From contig NC_092797.1 in assembly GCF_918797505.1 (NCBI RefSeq), positions 29,215,372 through 29,279,371 of the forward strand: a DNA stretch of 64,000 bases, given 5' to 3'. This stretch comes from Bemisia tabaci (lineage: Eukaryota; Arthropoda; Insecta; Hemiptera; Aleyrodidae). The notes beneath the pieces were generated by a model. It was not told the origin of the DNA. It searched no databases and saw only the letters and a program-made list of their open reading frames with translations. Of the stretch, positions 1 through 12,514 are shown piece by piece. Each line of letters begins with the position of its first letter. Position 1 is the first letter of the stretch. The translations under genes and the position numbers were made by a program.

Positions 1-37
1 CCTCTCTAATTGACTCGATCCACTGTGCGCCGCAGTG
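1..37. repeat. Family M element, terminal fragment
   Basis: The left edge of the window matches the end of the family M repeats at 19115-19606 (ACTCGATCCACTGTGCG followed by a short GC tail). The rest lies outside the window. Confidence 0.6.
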
Positions 38-221
38 AAAACTTATCCTCGTGCCAACATTGAGGGGAAACAGAGAAAACTTATTTCCTTTTTTCATTTT
101 AAGTGCTTTTACTTTATATGCGTGTATGCTTCATATATGGAACGTGAAATTTCGAAGAGGCCAAATGAATTTCACAAAATTTCAAATACGAAACTTCCAG
201 CAAGGTTAATAATATTGAATA

Positions 222-360
222 TAAATCCCCATTTGAGGCTGTGGTAAAGAATCCATTATTATATGGTGTTCGTTACAAACACTCTGTTGATCGATCTTTT
301 TTCTTAGGTTTAAATGGCAGATCAATCGGTATATTACAAAGCAAGCTGTGCCACGCCACA
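222..360. mobile_element. Family D hAT-type element, 5'-truncated copy
   Basis: This shares the family D core: GCTGTGGTAAAGAAT, then GGTGTTCGTT, a GATCGATC block, AGGTTTAAATGGCAGATCAA and the end GCCACGCCAC. The left CAGTGG end is missing, so no target duplication can be scored. Confidence 0.6.
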
Positions 361-3300
361 GGCTACCTGATGATTTGCTGTGTATGAAACTTTAACTAAT
401 GCTGAATTTTACTGCAATTTATCTAAACGTCAATATCACATTATTTTTCAGCTGGGAGAATCGAGTAAAACTCACTGAACGTTTCGCTGAAATGGTCTTT
501 CAGAAACGAAAAATACAATGATAAAAGTCACTCTTCCCCAGATATAACGCTAATCGTAATACGACTATTTCAACTCCTGGGTCGCTCAAATTGTATCCAT
601 CGAGTTGAAGGCGAACTTGGCCTCCAACTGCTGTTAACAGATATTTATAGATAATCGCAAAAGCGGAGCTAAATTTAATGAACACTCTTGCTGGTTAAAG
701 ATTTGAAGACTAAAAACTTTATGGATGGTTATAGTCGAAAAATTCGTGCTTCCAATTGAGACGTTGCAAAACTCAGATTATGTTTTCTTTTTTTAAAAAA
801 AGAACAAAAACAGCAAACTTTTTTTCTCGAGTTAATTGTAAATTTATTTCCCTCCTTCAAAATAACGCTCAGAAAATTTCAATGACATGAACATTGGAGT
901 CAATACCAAAGGTCGCGGTATTTTTAAGAAAGAATTGGATATCACTGGGTATTTTTGAGTGTTGCGATATAGATACGCATTTTTTGACTAATGTGAGCCA
1001 TCGAAACAAATTGTTTCGAAATGTGGGTCATAAATTTAATTTGTCTCCTTCCTCTAAATTCTGACTTGTCGCACGAAGTGGCAGGAATTCTTCAGATGAG
1101 AACCTGTACTACTGAACACTTTTCACGACGAAAAGAATACCTAATTTCTTGATCATTGGGTATATGACCTCTTTTCTTGAATTAAATGTAACGTTAATTT
1201 TACAAGTCATTTCTTAGTAGCGATGACTACTAAAAATGAGAGGAGAGGAGAGAAAACGTAGTCAAGCTTGTTAGAAGTGATACTTTGAGGCGAAAAGAGG
1301 AAACACAAAATTCCAAATGATACTCATTTATTTCAAAATTCAGAAACATAACTGATACAGTTTACACGGTAGAAACGTATGACCTAATACCTACTTAGAA
1401 CTTCGCAATATTTCAGGTGGAACATTATCTGTTATTTAATGAAACAGCAAGTGATGGGTAAATATAAATGAAGAATTGACAAAATAAATGGGCAAAGACA
1501 AACTGCAAGAATTAGGCCACGGGTAGATGAAGAATCAACTTGAAAATTAGATAGTTTTGACGAAATAAACATAAATAAATTAAAAAGACCGGTGACTAAA
1601 ATATTTAATGAACTGAGCAAGGTTAACTGCACGGCTAATTAACGAACGCCGTTTTGAAATCGTTTACACGTTAGGAGACAATAGTTGACTCCTGAAATAT
1701 AGAAAATGATAAAGGAAAAATGATAGAGGAGAAAAGCAATGAGATACAGTAAAGAAAGGTGCACTTACTGCACCTAGATATTTGAGTAAATAACATTAAT
1801 ATGGGAGTAAAAGAAATTAAAATTGCCTTCGAAGTTCTCAGAAAAGATGAGATAAAACTAAGTAAATTGGGTTGTGAATCACTTCACGTTCTAAGGTGTT
1901 TGACATCGGCTATAAATTTGGCAGAGCTTAGTTTAAGCACTGCTGCAATTAGCAAAGAAATGAGTTTAAACGTAATAATAAATACAAAATAAATAACACA
2001 AAAATCAAAACAAACAAAATGAATTTTAGAAATGAACTTAATATTGAGGTTCCTATGCTTGCTTCAGCCTTTACAACTAAAACTGATTTTTGTCATTCTA
2101 GAGAGAATGCAATCAGACTATCAGCTGCTGAGCGTGGTTAAAATCACTTTCTCTCATGATAGGCATAAAACAAAAGTTTTGGAAAACATTTCGTTTATTT
2201 TTCTGGCTGTTTGAACTTGGACAGAACCTAAAACCAAGCGGAAACATCTGAAAAAAAATTGGTAAATAAGTAAAATCTTATGAACTGGTAAAAATGCAGA
2301 TATTTGTACTCAATGGTACTTTTTTAAACTTACTATGATTCTTAAAATTTTCTTAGTCGACTCGTCAAGACATAGGAATCAAAATAAATGTTCAAAGAAA
2401 GCACCTTCTCAAGTTAATTGAAAGGGAGGGGGACATATTAAACATTTGACTGCTTTGTGAGGAGTAAAGGAGGATACTGTTAGGTAATTTACAACAGTAT
2501 TTCTGCAGTTCTTTCACTACTTCTAGAATATTATCACAGAAAAAAAAAGAAGTTTCTTTCAATGAAGAAAGCTAAATTGCTTAAATTAAACAAAGGATTA
2601 ATGATAATTACAGTAATTTGAATTTTCAGATACTCTGAAAGTGAGGTCTGGTTTTTTTTCTCAGGAGAGCAATAATAATTATGATGGAAAAACATAGAAA
2701 AGTTTGTCAGAGAGTTCATGAGCAGAATGAGACCTACAAATACAATGACATTATCGAAAAGAATTGATTTGATTCAAGTTGCTTCGAAGCTAAGTCTCCA
2801 CGATGTTGATCATTTGATGGTTCACAAACTGTTGATCATGTGTGCAATCCGTTCTCATAGAACCATTAATTCATATGGCTTAAGTCAAAACAGATAAAGT
2901 AATATATTAAGTACTTCGGGGTCGATCTTCATTTCAACTCTAAAATCGTGAGAAATTGCATTGCATTTGCTACTGGGAAACTGCATATCAAAGTTAATCA
3001 AAGAGTAAAAAGCATTATCATCAATTGAGTGATTGAGGAATAATTTTGATCTTACGGGATGGTATAATGGTCGATTTTTCCATCCGTTTTAAGTAAACGT
3101 AATTCAGGATGGAAGGAACATCCATTGTTATAATACTATGAGCGTAAGCAGGACACATCAGGGGAAATTATGTGAAAGTCAAAATTAGAAATCTGAGTCA
3201 GAGGAGTGAAATCAGAAAATTTTTTGGAATAGATAGGCTAACCAGACCAAACATACATCACTGCGGGAAACTTAGAAGAGTAAAACATAATGGTAGTATC

Positions 3301-6281
3301 TAATTCAATGGATTTGCTACCTTATACGTAAAAGCTTACGGCGCTAGAACCCGCTCTTATGCGAGGGGAGAGTAATTCAAAACTTAAAGGAAAAAAGCGT
3401 AGTTGTTAAAATTAAGAGAAATAGAAAATACTCCCAAGTAAAAATGAGCGTAATGAACAAACATAAATAACACTTGCATGACTAATTACGTGACAACAAT
3501 GATTGTTATGATAAATTTATTGGGGGCAGTTAAGAGAGTCAAGAGATGTCTCGTGAGTAAGAAAGTAGATATGAGCAAACAATGGAATATCGAATTATTC
3601 AAGGTTTAGAGACTTCTTGCAATGATCGATCTTACCCTGTCAAAATGGAAACATGTTAACTGGTTTTGATATTTACTTTGTACAAATTTAGCACAGGTTT
3701 GGAACATACCGCTTTTGATTTTTTGAGATGATGCATAAATTTTACTGAAACTTGATTTTTGAAAAATGTTGAGCATAAAATGGTACGAAAAATTTAATTC
3801 TTGAAAATTTAAATTCTTTTATTGAGTAAATTAAGGGAGTGGCACTGTATCCTGAGATAGAGAAACTATTATTTGTAAAAAATAATTTGAAAATTTTCAT
3901 TTTCGTTTTTCTTGCAGTAAGATGAATGAATTATGAAAAGGAGCAAATCATTAATTAACTAAACAAAAAGAAAAAAAACTGGAGACGAGTAATTACATGA
4001 AACATGAACATGTACGTTAACAATTCAAAAATATAAAATAACACTATTATTAAAAAGAAAAAAGTACTATAAGTAATACAAACAAATAATGACAAAGATT
4101 TAACACCTAGAACAAAAATAAAAATTTTCTATTCACATTAGTATGTGCAAACATAGTCTATTTACAAAATATGTACAGGAGAAAAGAAAAATATATATTT
4201 CCAGTAGATACAAACTAAACTTTAAATAAGCGTAAAATAGTTCCAAGACAAAAAAATACATTTGCTTTAAGATACGAAACTTCAAATGAGAAAAGTATAA
4301 GACAGTTACAAGAGGAATTGTTAAATAAAAATAAAAATAATAGTGAACAGAAAACTGCCAATAAGTTACTGAGGGCATGACATGATACGGGGTGTGTTGT
4401 TGAGTAGAGGGATAGGCGTAGAAATAAAAGAAGCAGAAGTATTTGATTATGAACAGAAATGTTGGGACAAGGCATCTCCGCCATTGTCATAAATTGCCTG
4501 AGGTGTGTAGCTGTTCTACCACAATTTCGAAAGAGTAACATTGTAAATATACATGGGGCTGCAGTTTTGAGAATAGTCAACAACGCAAGCATAAATGAGA
4601 TTCAGATCTGAAATATAACAGTAAACGGACGGGATTTTAAAAAAAATAAAATAAAAAAAATAAAAGGGCACACTATTTAGCGACAAGAAAGAAAAGCGAG
4701 AAAACGACTGGCCTTACCTAAAAATGTTCAAGGACTTCGGCGTAATCTGTCAGCTTTTAAATTGTCATAATTAAGTAAAGTGGAGCGACAAGAATGATGC
4801 TGAAATAGTGTGTGGGTCGGGTCGGCTAAAATTGAAAAAATCAGGAGAAAAAAGACAGAAAAAGGGATGAAGTAAGGGGCAAAGAAGAAATTTAAAAGTG
4901 GTCGACTTTAAAATACCCTTTCACTGCAGAGAGGAAAATAGGAAGGTAGGTCAGAGAAGCTTTTACAAGAACTTCGGTACTGAAAATGAAAGAAAAAGAA
5001 TCCTCTTGTTTGAACATTATCACACTGTCTTGAGAAATAAATTAACTCACGAATCTTAGTTTTAATTTCATCAAACTTAAATAACCATAATCCTAACTTT
5101 AAATTTCATGAGGTACTAAAAAAATTGATAAATGCAAGTTGAATCATACATAGACTGAACAATTAATGTTCCAGTTAAAAATTTACAATCAGTTCTTCGA
5201 AAACAAAGGAAGTAAAAAAATATGACAAAGATAAAGCAAAGAAAAATAGAGGTGATATACATAAATTTACAAACAGTTTTTAAAAAATAAATCACAACAT
5301 TCTATTAATCTAACACTTTCAAAAAGAGCAGGGAAAATAAACCTAACTCAATAGCAAATCACAAGGAAGCAAGACTAATACTTCTTTTAAAATGAACTAT
5401 GATTAGGAAAAATGAGAGAGGCAATGCGAGAATAGTTTCATTCAAAATCGTTATTTATGAACTGAGTAATCCATAATCGAACTAGGCGAAACACCGTATT
5501 GTAGAAATCCAGGATAAAAGGGAAGGAAAATTCAATTCCATCATAAATTGCAGAGTTACAAGGGTCTGAAACTGTCAAACGAAATAAAAATAATCCGAGG
5601 GGTAAAATAAGAGGTTAAATAGTATTGAAAAAAGAGAAAAAGCATTTAGAGTCTTATGGTAACATCATTTTACTCGGGCTTCGTTTCTAGAAAGGAGAGA
5701 GAAAATCGTATTAAGTACAAATACTTGTTTAAAACGATCAGAATAGACATGTTACGAGTAAATTTAGCAGTCCTCCATGAATAAATACAAATGAATAAAT
5801 AAAGAAAAAAAAGTTTCAGGAGAGTGGAGAAAAGAACAAAAATGACAGTCTTTTGAAAAGACAACAAAATCAAGTTTAAGGGTAAAAAAATAGTTAAAAA
5901 GGCTAACAATAAAAACATTGTTGGTAAATTGAATGATTAAGCTATACTACACTACTACTTTATCTTACAAGAAATTATATCATCCTCAACACAATAATTG
6001 AACTTAACTTTACAAACAGTATTTCTCGTCATTTCTGCCGGCAGAAAGCATTTTGAGTTGGAATTTGAAAATGTTCCGACTGGCAGGAGATTAAATTATG
6101 AGACTGTACCTTGACTATCAACTCTATCTGTACTAAGCATCATCAATATTGTAAAGCTAGTTGTTAATTATTGATAGTATTCACAAAGAGAGGGGTTTTA
6201 AGGATGGATACTAACCAGGAGATGGCAAGGGGCTGAAATACTACATTTCAGGGGGTTTACTGCTTCCAACAACTGCATTCA
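361..6281. other. AT-rich 3' flank of Myc, no gene seen
   Basis: Nearly 6 kb of AT-rich DNA with only short frames up to about 125 codons, rich in Leu/Phe/Ile as expected from AT-rich sequence (for example 4215-4592 on the minus strand). I recognise no domain, RNA gene or repeat family here. Confidence 0.6.
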
Positions 6282-6287
6282 TTTATT
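6282..6287 (-). terminator. Candidate Myc polyadenylation signal AATAAA
   Basis: TTTATT on the plus strand is AATAAA on the minus strand, about 710 bases beyond the Myc stop. It is the first canonical hexamer downstream. An ATTAAA variant lies nearer, at 6554-6559. Cleavage would fall about 10-30 bases lower. Confidence 0.35.
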
Positions 6288-6996
6288 CAGTAAGTAATAG
6301 AGAGTAGTGATGTACCTTCCTTTAGTACAACGATGTGCAGATTGCATTTCTGAGGCTACGCATACATGAGAAAGGATGAAAAATTTGACCTAGCAATATA
6401 TTAGGAGAAGTAAACTAATTAAGAGCTAACAGAACTCAAAACTATAAAGTATGTTGCTAACGCTGATTTTCAGCCACTTGCATGGTCTCTCGATGACTAA
6501 ATTCAATATTCACTGGGAACTAGGCTGCTACGCAGTACGCAACCGGTTACAAATTTAATTCTGCGTATAATCGTAAATAATCAAGTATGTATGTATATAA
6601 AAAAGAAAAATTTCTAATTGCATCAAACTCAAGACCACATCACGCATTCCGTCGACAGACGTCACGGGGACCGATTGGAACATAGGATTTCAGAGTCAAT
6701 AGTGACCGTTGCATATCCTGCACCGAGTAAATTGATCAAGCGAAGAAGTTTGAGAGATCTCAGTCTTGCCTCAATTAATTTAGCACGTCTCTCATTTTCG
6801 CGCGTCTATCGACGGAATGCACGTTGCGCTCCGGGCGAAGACGCTCAGAAAAAAGATAAAAAATAAAATGGATGCTGAGCCGCAACCGGTGAAATTGGTA
6901 AAATTCGTTTGTGAAAACCTAGCCAGCGCTCGCAAAGCGCGGTCGGAATACAGCCTTCAGGAATGTTTCATTCGAGTATTCAACCTCGCCTCGCAC
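6282..6996 (-). other. Putative Myc 3' untranslated region
   Basis: The segment after the Myc stop on the minus strand is AT-rich with no open frame of note. It carries several ATTTA pentamers when read on the minus strand (for example near 6497, 6574 and 6727), of the kind that destabilise Myc mRNA in other animals. The end point is inferred from the first AATAAA; no transcript evidence is available. Confidence 0.45.
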
Positions 6997-7646
6997 CTAG
7001 CGGGCGGCCGCTAGGGACTTGCGGAGCATGGAGACGGCCGAGCGGAGGCCTTCCTGCTTCCTGCGGAGGGCGGCCAGCTCGGCGCTCATCTGCTGGCTGG
7101 ACGTGCTGAGCTCCATGCAGAAGAGCGCCGCCTCGTTGAGGATCACCACCTTGGGCGAGCGCTTCTTGTGCTCGATCCGCGGGACGAGGCACCGCAGCTC
7201 CTCGAACGAGTTCCGCAGGTCGACCCGACGCTTCCTCTCCATCGAGTTGTGGAAGGACCGCCTGTCCGACGGGACCTCCCCTTCCGAGTCGGTGTAGCCG
7301 AAGCGGGACTTGGCCGGCGAGGACTTCTTCTTGGTGACTCGGGCGCGCTTTCGGTTCTGGGCGCGGCGGGCTTTCGGGTCTTCGGTGTAGTCGTCGTCGT
7401 AGGAGAAGCTTTTCCGTCGCTTCCGCTTGACGTAGCGCTGTGACTTCGTGAAGTAGGTGCTCGGTTCTTCCAACTCGTTGCTCGAGGATTCGTCTTCGTC
7501 CTCCTCGTCCTGGGTCGCGATCGCCATCGCTCTCGTCCGCGACGTGCCGCTCGGCCCGAAACAGTCCCGCGAAACGCTCGAGGAGCGTGAGGAAGAGCGG
7601 ATGCTGCTCGTGTCTTGGAACGATACCACGTCGACTTCTTCTTCCT
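6997..7646 (-). CDS. Myc: Myc transcription factor, carboxy-terminal bHLH-leucine zipper exon
   Basis: This is the last coding exon of Myc, residues 360-575. The acceptor is TTCTGTTTCAG with the exon starting at 7646. Its first two bases (AG) complete the G left by exon 26680-27757 to give Glu360, so the join reads SDS-E-EEEVDVVS, the family's acidic box that ends in DVVS. Next come a second acidic run (DEEDEDE), a basic nuclear-localisation stretch near 431-438 (YVKRKRRK), and the basic region at 487-500 with the E-box-contacting pattern H492-N-x-x-E496-R-x-R-R500. The helix-loop-helix follows (501 to about 545, with PKVVIL in helix 2), then a leucine zipper with Met546, Leu553, Leu560 and Leu567 in heptad register. 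The stop is TAG at 6999-6997. Protein length (575) lies between human MYC (about 439) and Drosophila Myc (about 717). The identification is firm. Confidence 0.97.
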
Positions 7647-7812
7647 CTGAAACAGAACCAAAAATAACAACTAATCAGCAACTTGCAGTTCAATTCATGC
7701 ATTAGGAAAACCTGAGACATATCTAGGCCTTCAAGAACACTTTTACTTTCGGGGTTTCATCACTTCTTCATTGGCTGCAGGGAGTTGCCGAACTGGTTCC
7801 AAGTGGCCGAAT

Positions 7813-7905
7813 TGGTTTCCGTTCCCGAGAACTGTCTTGGTTCCCATTCCCAAGGACGGTCTTGGTTTCCATGTCCGAGGACGGTCTTGGTTCCCATTCC
7901 CAGGT
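7813..7905. repeat. 25-bp minisatellite, about four units
   Basis: Units starting at 7813, 7838, 7863 and 7888 share TGGTTCCCATTCCCAAGG and GACGGTCT. The last is partial. It lies in the intron about 170 bases from the Myc bHLH exon acceptor. Confidence 0.8.
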
Positions 7906-8506
7906 TTTGGTTCATCCGGGAACCAGTTCAGACTAAGAGGGACGGCCACGGAAACCAATTCGGGTTCACACCGACAGCAACGGTCGTCTACCTTTCTTTT
8001 GACTCTTAACTACCTCTTGAGAAGATAGTTGCTTGGTTGCTCAACGAATGGCACGGCAAGTCATTTAATAGCCAACTAAGAGGAAGGATGTGGGTAAAAG
8101 TTGAGTATTAAGGTCCCGAGAGTACAAGCTTCCATTATGGCCACCCCGGTTGAGGCGATCAGCATGACAAACATGAAGACGATTCATTTTATCGGAGGGT
8201 TTGAAAGTCTTTGTGAAAATTTTTTCGATGGATAGCCCCCGGGCCTCACTTCGGCCCTACAGGAAACGCCTTCCTGGGAGCTGATAACAGAATCTGTTGT
8301 TGGATTTTTTCTCGGGTTGGCCCTACCATCACTGATGGTATGGTGCTAAACCTGATGGAGTCGATAATACAGCATTTGCAGAAGACACTACTTATATTCA
8401 TATCAGACTTCCAAACGAGGAGTTTTCACAGTTTTATGATTATCTTGACAAGTAATCGGTGTAAAACACGATGATGAGACTGCGACATGCGCAATTGACC
8501 CATTAA

Positions 8507-8920
8507 CATTGAGAGAGCGACGAGGCGCCGTATTATGTAAATTGCAGCATGACTGGAATCCGTTGGCATTAAGATATTTCGTTCGTCTAGAAGACCAAGA
8601 CCACATCGCTCATGACTCGGCGTCGGCGGTCGGCGCGCTCTCGCTCCAACTAATCGCGGTGCGCGTCGATTCATGTGCCATTGTGCCGGTCATGGTCACG
8701 GCCATGGTCACACGAGTTCATCACTCGCACGACCAGTTCGCGGTTCGCGCTAGCGCTCGCGCGGTTCCGACCCGCGCCCGCGACTCGCGTTGCGTCGCAG
8801 TCCCCGCCGCCGCCGCGGCATTCTCGTCTTCTCGCGCCAACGCAAACACACCCTGCCCCCGGATTTCCAATCTTTCGTGTCCGCTCCGTGCATCGAGGTC
8901 GCATGACAAATAGTCGCGCC
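8507..8920. other. GC-rich island in the Myc intron
   Basis: This CpG-dense stretch contrasts sharply with its AT-rich flanks. Frames here are open only because stop codons are rare in GC-rich DNA. No domain is recognised. It could be an intronic regulatory island or part of an old repeat. Confidence 0.4.
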
Positions 8921-8976
8921 TATCGAAATTCGGGAAACAGGTCGAAAAATTAAAATTTCCGAACATTTTTTCAGGG

Positions 8977-9266
8977 CAGGGTGTCAGCTAAAACATGCTG
9001 GCCAAAAATCAGTACTTTTTCAGTACGATCCTGAGACATTTCGTACCTTCTTAACAGAAAAATTCAGTACTTTTCTAGTACCACCAATAGAGAAATTCGA
9101 AAAATTTCAAAAGTTTGAATTTCTCGCTTAAATTGCTACAAAAATGCCAAAAAAAGGAAAAAATTCTGGACCTCCTTGCGGAATTTCCGCACTTTTTCAG
9201 TACTTCCGGACCACCCTTGAAAAATCAGTACTATTTCTGGACTTTCCGGACTTGTGGGACACCCTG
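8977..9266. mobile_element. Family C element, copy 1
   Basis: Begins CAGGGTGTC and ends GGGACACCCTG (inverted ends). Inside are repeated CAGTACTTTT blocks and TTCCGGACC words. CAGGG flanks both sides (8972-8976 and 9267-9271), a possible 5-bp target duplication, though it resembles the element's own end. Confidence 0.75.
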
Positions 9267-10460
9267 CAGGGGTAATAACGAGCGACATCCGAGCGATACC
9301 TCCGGTAGTCGTGGCACGATTTCTTTGCATCTATCTCTCCTCAGCTCCAACTCAGATGTTCAGTCGTGGAAGGGAGAAAAAATGCCAAAAAATGTACCAA
9401 GTCGTCAATGATCAGAAATTATAGGGCTCAATTTAAGATGTTAATTCTGTTCCGGTGATCGTACCAAGTGGAGAACGTTCGGTATAGGAAGTTATAGAAA
9501 GAATCACACCCGTTAATTAAGCACCCCATAAGCAGTTGGTATTGATTTTGAAAAAAAGGGGGGGATGTTCGATGGGTACATGTAGACTTGTACCCAAGGA
9601 CTAACATCGCCACCTACAAAGGCTAAGTAACAGAAAATCAGAAATTATTTTAAAGAAAAAGAAATTAAAGTCCTTAGTATTTCTCCCTTTCCTGCGCGTT
9701 GAAATGAGTGTCACTTATGGCGAGTGATGATCCGTTGTGATCCTTGAGTCATGAGAATGGTCCTTTTTAAGGCCCAAAAATAAGTATGCGAATATTTAAA
9801 TGCAGTACGCGTTCGCGGGAATACCCTAAAATCAGCCGGTTTAGGAACCAAACCAAGGATGCCATGCTTGAACACCTTGTAAAAACCGGCTAGATATTGT
9901 GATAGTGTACAGTGATGCACCTACCATAAGTTACTCTGGAGAAGGGACTTGGGGAAAATTTGAAGGGGGGGGGGGGGGGTATCGTGTATTACCATTAATC
10001 GTCGCCTACTTTGAACCGAGGAACTTGCGCGCCGAACTTCATGTGAACCGACGGGGGTATACCTAACAGTATCTTGAAAAAGGGTCGAACAATAATCATT
10101 TTGAAACACCCTGTAGGTACGAAGCTTTTGTTGGTTGTAGCTATGCAGGTCATTACTTAACAAGAGGTATTTCTTCGGCATGCGAACATCAGAACTAAAC
10201 GATAAAGCCGCGAATTCCTGGCGAACGTGGACAAGGATTGGCGATGGACCATCAACATGTCCATGCTCTAATAGAAAACCTCGGACGGCAGTAAATCATA
10301 ATCATTTAATTTGGCAGCCGTGCGCCGTCCAACGTTCGCGGCATTTTAATTTCAGAAATATTAAATCCACCGATCATCGTAATTAACACATCATAAACCA
10401 CAGTCCGCGCTGCGTGCCGACTGGAACTCGGCGAGGTATTCCGCTGAGCGGCGACCAGCA
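9267..10460. other. Intron segment without gene or known repeat
   Basis: I see only a G15 run at 9965-9979 and short frames. Nothing is recognisable. Confidence 0.5.
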
Positions 10461-10714
10461 CTGTCGCGCTGAGGAAGAACGCCGTATGAACGTCCGAGAG
10501 TTGCCAAATTTCCCTTCTTCAATATTAATTTATGAGACAAACAATGCTTATTTCTACGAGAAATTGTCTGATACTTTCGATCACATTGCGAAGAAAATTC
10601 TCCCTGGAAAATTGCACGGAAAATTTTCACGGGTTTTCCTAAAAATTCGTACTTTATTAAAAGAAATTTGGCAACGCACGAAGGTTCATACGGTGTTCTT
10701 CCTCATCACGGCAG
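10461..10714. mobile_element. Family A foldback element, intact copy
   Basis: Inverted ends: CTGTCGCGCTGAGGAAGAAC then GCCGTATGAAC and TTGCCAAATTT on the left; AAATTTGGCAACG, GTTCATACGG and TCACGGCAG on the right. AGCA directly flanks both ends (10457-10460 and 10715-10718), a 4-bp target duplication. It has no coding capacity. Confidence 0.8.
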
Positions 10715-11171
10715 AGCAGTACCCGGTTGCATTCTGCTTGAGAAGCTGCACTTGTAGCCGTTGTCGACTCGAGTACGGAGTACGGTTCTGACAGCTCGGG
10801 ATCAATGAACGATACGGCTTTTGCACGTGGCCGCATTTCATTCAGTTCCTTTTAATCCCCCTCTAATCTACTATGAAAGAGCATGAAGTGATTACTCTTG
10901 GAACGGGGGCGGGCTCGACTTTATTAAGTCCACACACGAGTAAATTCTATAAATTACTCGCGTGGAAAATGATGTTGTGTGCCACGCGGCGGCGACAAAG
11001 AGATTTCAAGATCGACTCAGTCTTTAATACCGGAGACCGAGTCTGGAGATCAAAGTTTTCCGCGAAAGTCAAGTGCCAGGACCGGAAAAAAGAAAGTTCC
11101 CGGTGACTCTTTAAAGTTTGAACGATCATGTAAGCGCGTTTTCCTTTCCAAGTTCCGCAAGAGCTGTATTA

Positions 11172-11436
11172 GAGCCGGGAATTCCGGAGAAGCTCCCACT
11201 TAAATCCCTAAAGATAGGCGGATGTCTAGAGTCCCTGAGACGTAACAGACAAGGTTAGAAATTCGAGCCGGGAATTCCAGAAAAGCTTCCACTTAAGCCC
11301 GAAAGAAAGGCGGATGTCTTAAGTCCCTGAAACGTAACAGACAAGGTTAGAAAACTCCGATTCATGTGATCCCCAGGACGTGAACGTAAGAGACAAGGTT
11401 AGAAAACTCCGATTTATGTGATCCCCAGGACGTGAT
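11172..11436. repeat. Compound tandem repeat
   Basis: A unit of about 93 bp beginning GAGCCGGGAATTCC occurs at 11172 and 11265. Its tail (CGTAACAGACAAGGTTAGAA) passes into a second repeat of about 52 bp (ACTCCGATTCATGTGATC and CCCAGGACGTG) present twice, at about 11331 and 11382. Confidence 0.8.
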
Positions 11437-11479
11437 AGTGTTTCAACCTTCAGATACAGTCCTCGAGCGAAATCTTCCG

Positions 11480-12060
11480 GAGATCGTAAAGGAGTCGGAA
11501 CGAAGGTGTTCAAGCGCGGGAAAACGGGAGGAAAGGCGCGGGAACGCCTTGACGCAGAGTAGAAACCCGCAGGATGGCCGAGCGAGGGATGAAAGTGTAG
11601 CGGGGTGGGCGCAGTGCGGCGCATCCTGGAAATGTCAAGGGCGGGCGCGCGCCTCGCCAAGGTCGCGCAGGGCCCGCGCGGGGAGAACGGGCAACGACCG
11701 GGACAAGGTTACTACGCTACGCAATGCGCACGGGCAGCGGCGTACAGGGATCGATGAGACGAGACGGGCCCGGCGGAGGGGCGGCCGGGGCGGGAGGGGC
11801 GGGAGGGGGTGGGGTGGCGAGAGAGGGGCGCTGCTGTGGGGCGCGGCCGGCGGCGACGCCCGCGGAGACCACGTCACGGGGTTGCATCACTCGCGGCGGC
11901 CGGCGGATTAATAATCAATACCCGACCTTCTCAATACTCGGCCTATGGCCACGTGGACTTCATTCAGTCACTCCGTCGTCACACCCTCCGCAGCTTCCCG
12001 CTCGGGCAAATCCGCGTCCGGTGTCCATCCGGCGCCAGGTTCCTATTTCCGGAGAAGCAC
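11480..12060. promoter_or_regulatory. Strong GC-rich island with GC boxes inside the Myc intron
   Basis: A very CpG-dense block. It has clustered GC-box words (GGGGCGG, GGGCGGGAGGGG) at about 11770-11815, an ACGTCA word near 11871 and a CACGTG E-box at 11950-11955. It may be an alternative promoter or enhancer. No transcript start or splice junction can be assigned from the sequence. Confidence 0.35.
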
Positions 12061-12214
12061 TTGCCTCTTCTGCAGACCTTGTTTAGTAAAGAACATGAAA
12101 AGTAGAGACATATACTTTCGATATGTTCAAAATCTACGAGTAAAACAGGGAGGTCACTTGATTCGGGGCCTATTTTGCTACAAAAACTGGAATGATGTGA
12201 GTGCGGAGCGGGTG

Positions 12215-12514
12215 CAGGGTGTCTACTGAAACAGGCTGGTCAAAAATGAGTACTTTTACAGTACTTTTTCAGTACATTCTCGAGAAATTCAGTACTTCCT
12301 CCGACAGAAAAATTCCGTACTTTTTTCGTACCTCCATTTGACGAAATTAGAAAAATTTCAAAAATTTGAAATTGCGACAAAAATGACAAAAAATTAACAA
12401 AAATTCCGGACCTTTATGCGGAATTTCCGCACTTTTTCACTACTTCCGGACCACCCCTAAAAAATTAGAACTATTTGCGGACTTTACAGGAATTCCAGAC
12501 TTGTAGACACCCTG
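12215..12514. mobile_element. Family C element, copy 2
   Basis: Starts CAGGGTGTCTACTGAAAC and ends TTGTAGACACCCTG. Its internal AGTACTTTT and CCGGACC words match the copies at 8977 and 18281. Flanks GGGTG and GGGTT could be a worn 5-bp duplication. Confidence 0.8.

Noticed and set aside
4215..4592. 125-codon minus-strand frame with hydrophobic content
   Set aside because: AT-rich DNA yields Leu/Phe-rich frames by chance. A GTAAGG donor near 4718 is not enough to support a gene.
6980..7720. 246-codon and other long frames overlapping the Myc bHLH exon
   Set aside because: They are shadows of the Myc frame in GC-rich sequence and have Arg/Pro-rich, domain-free products.
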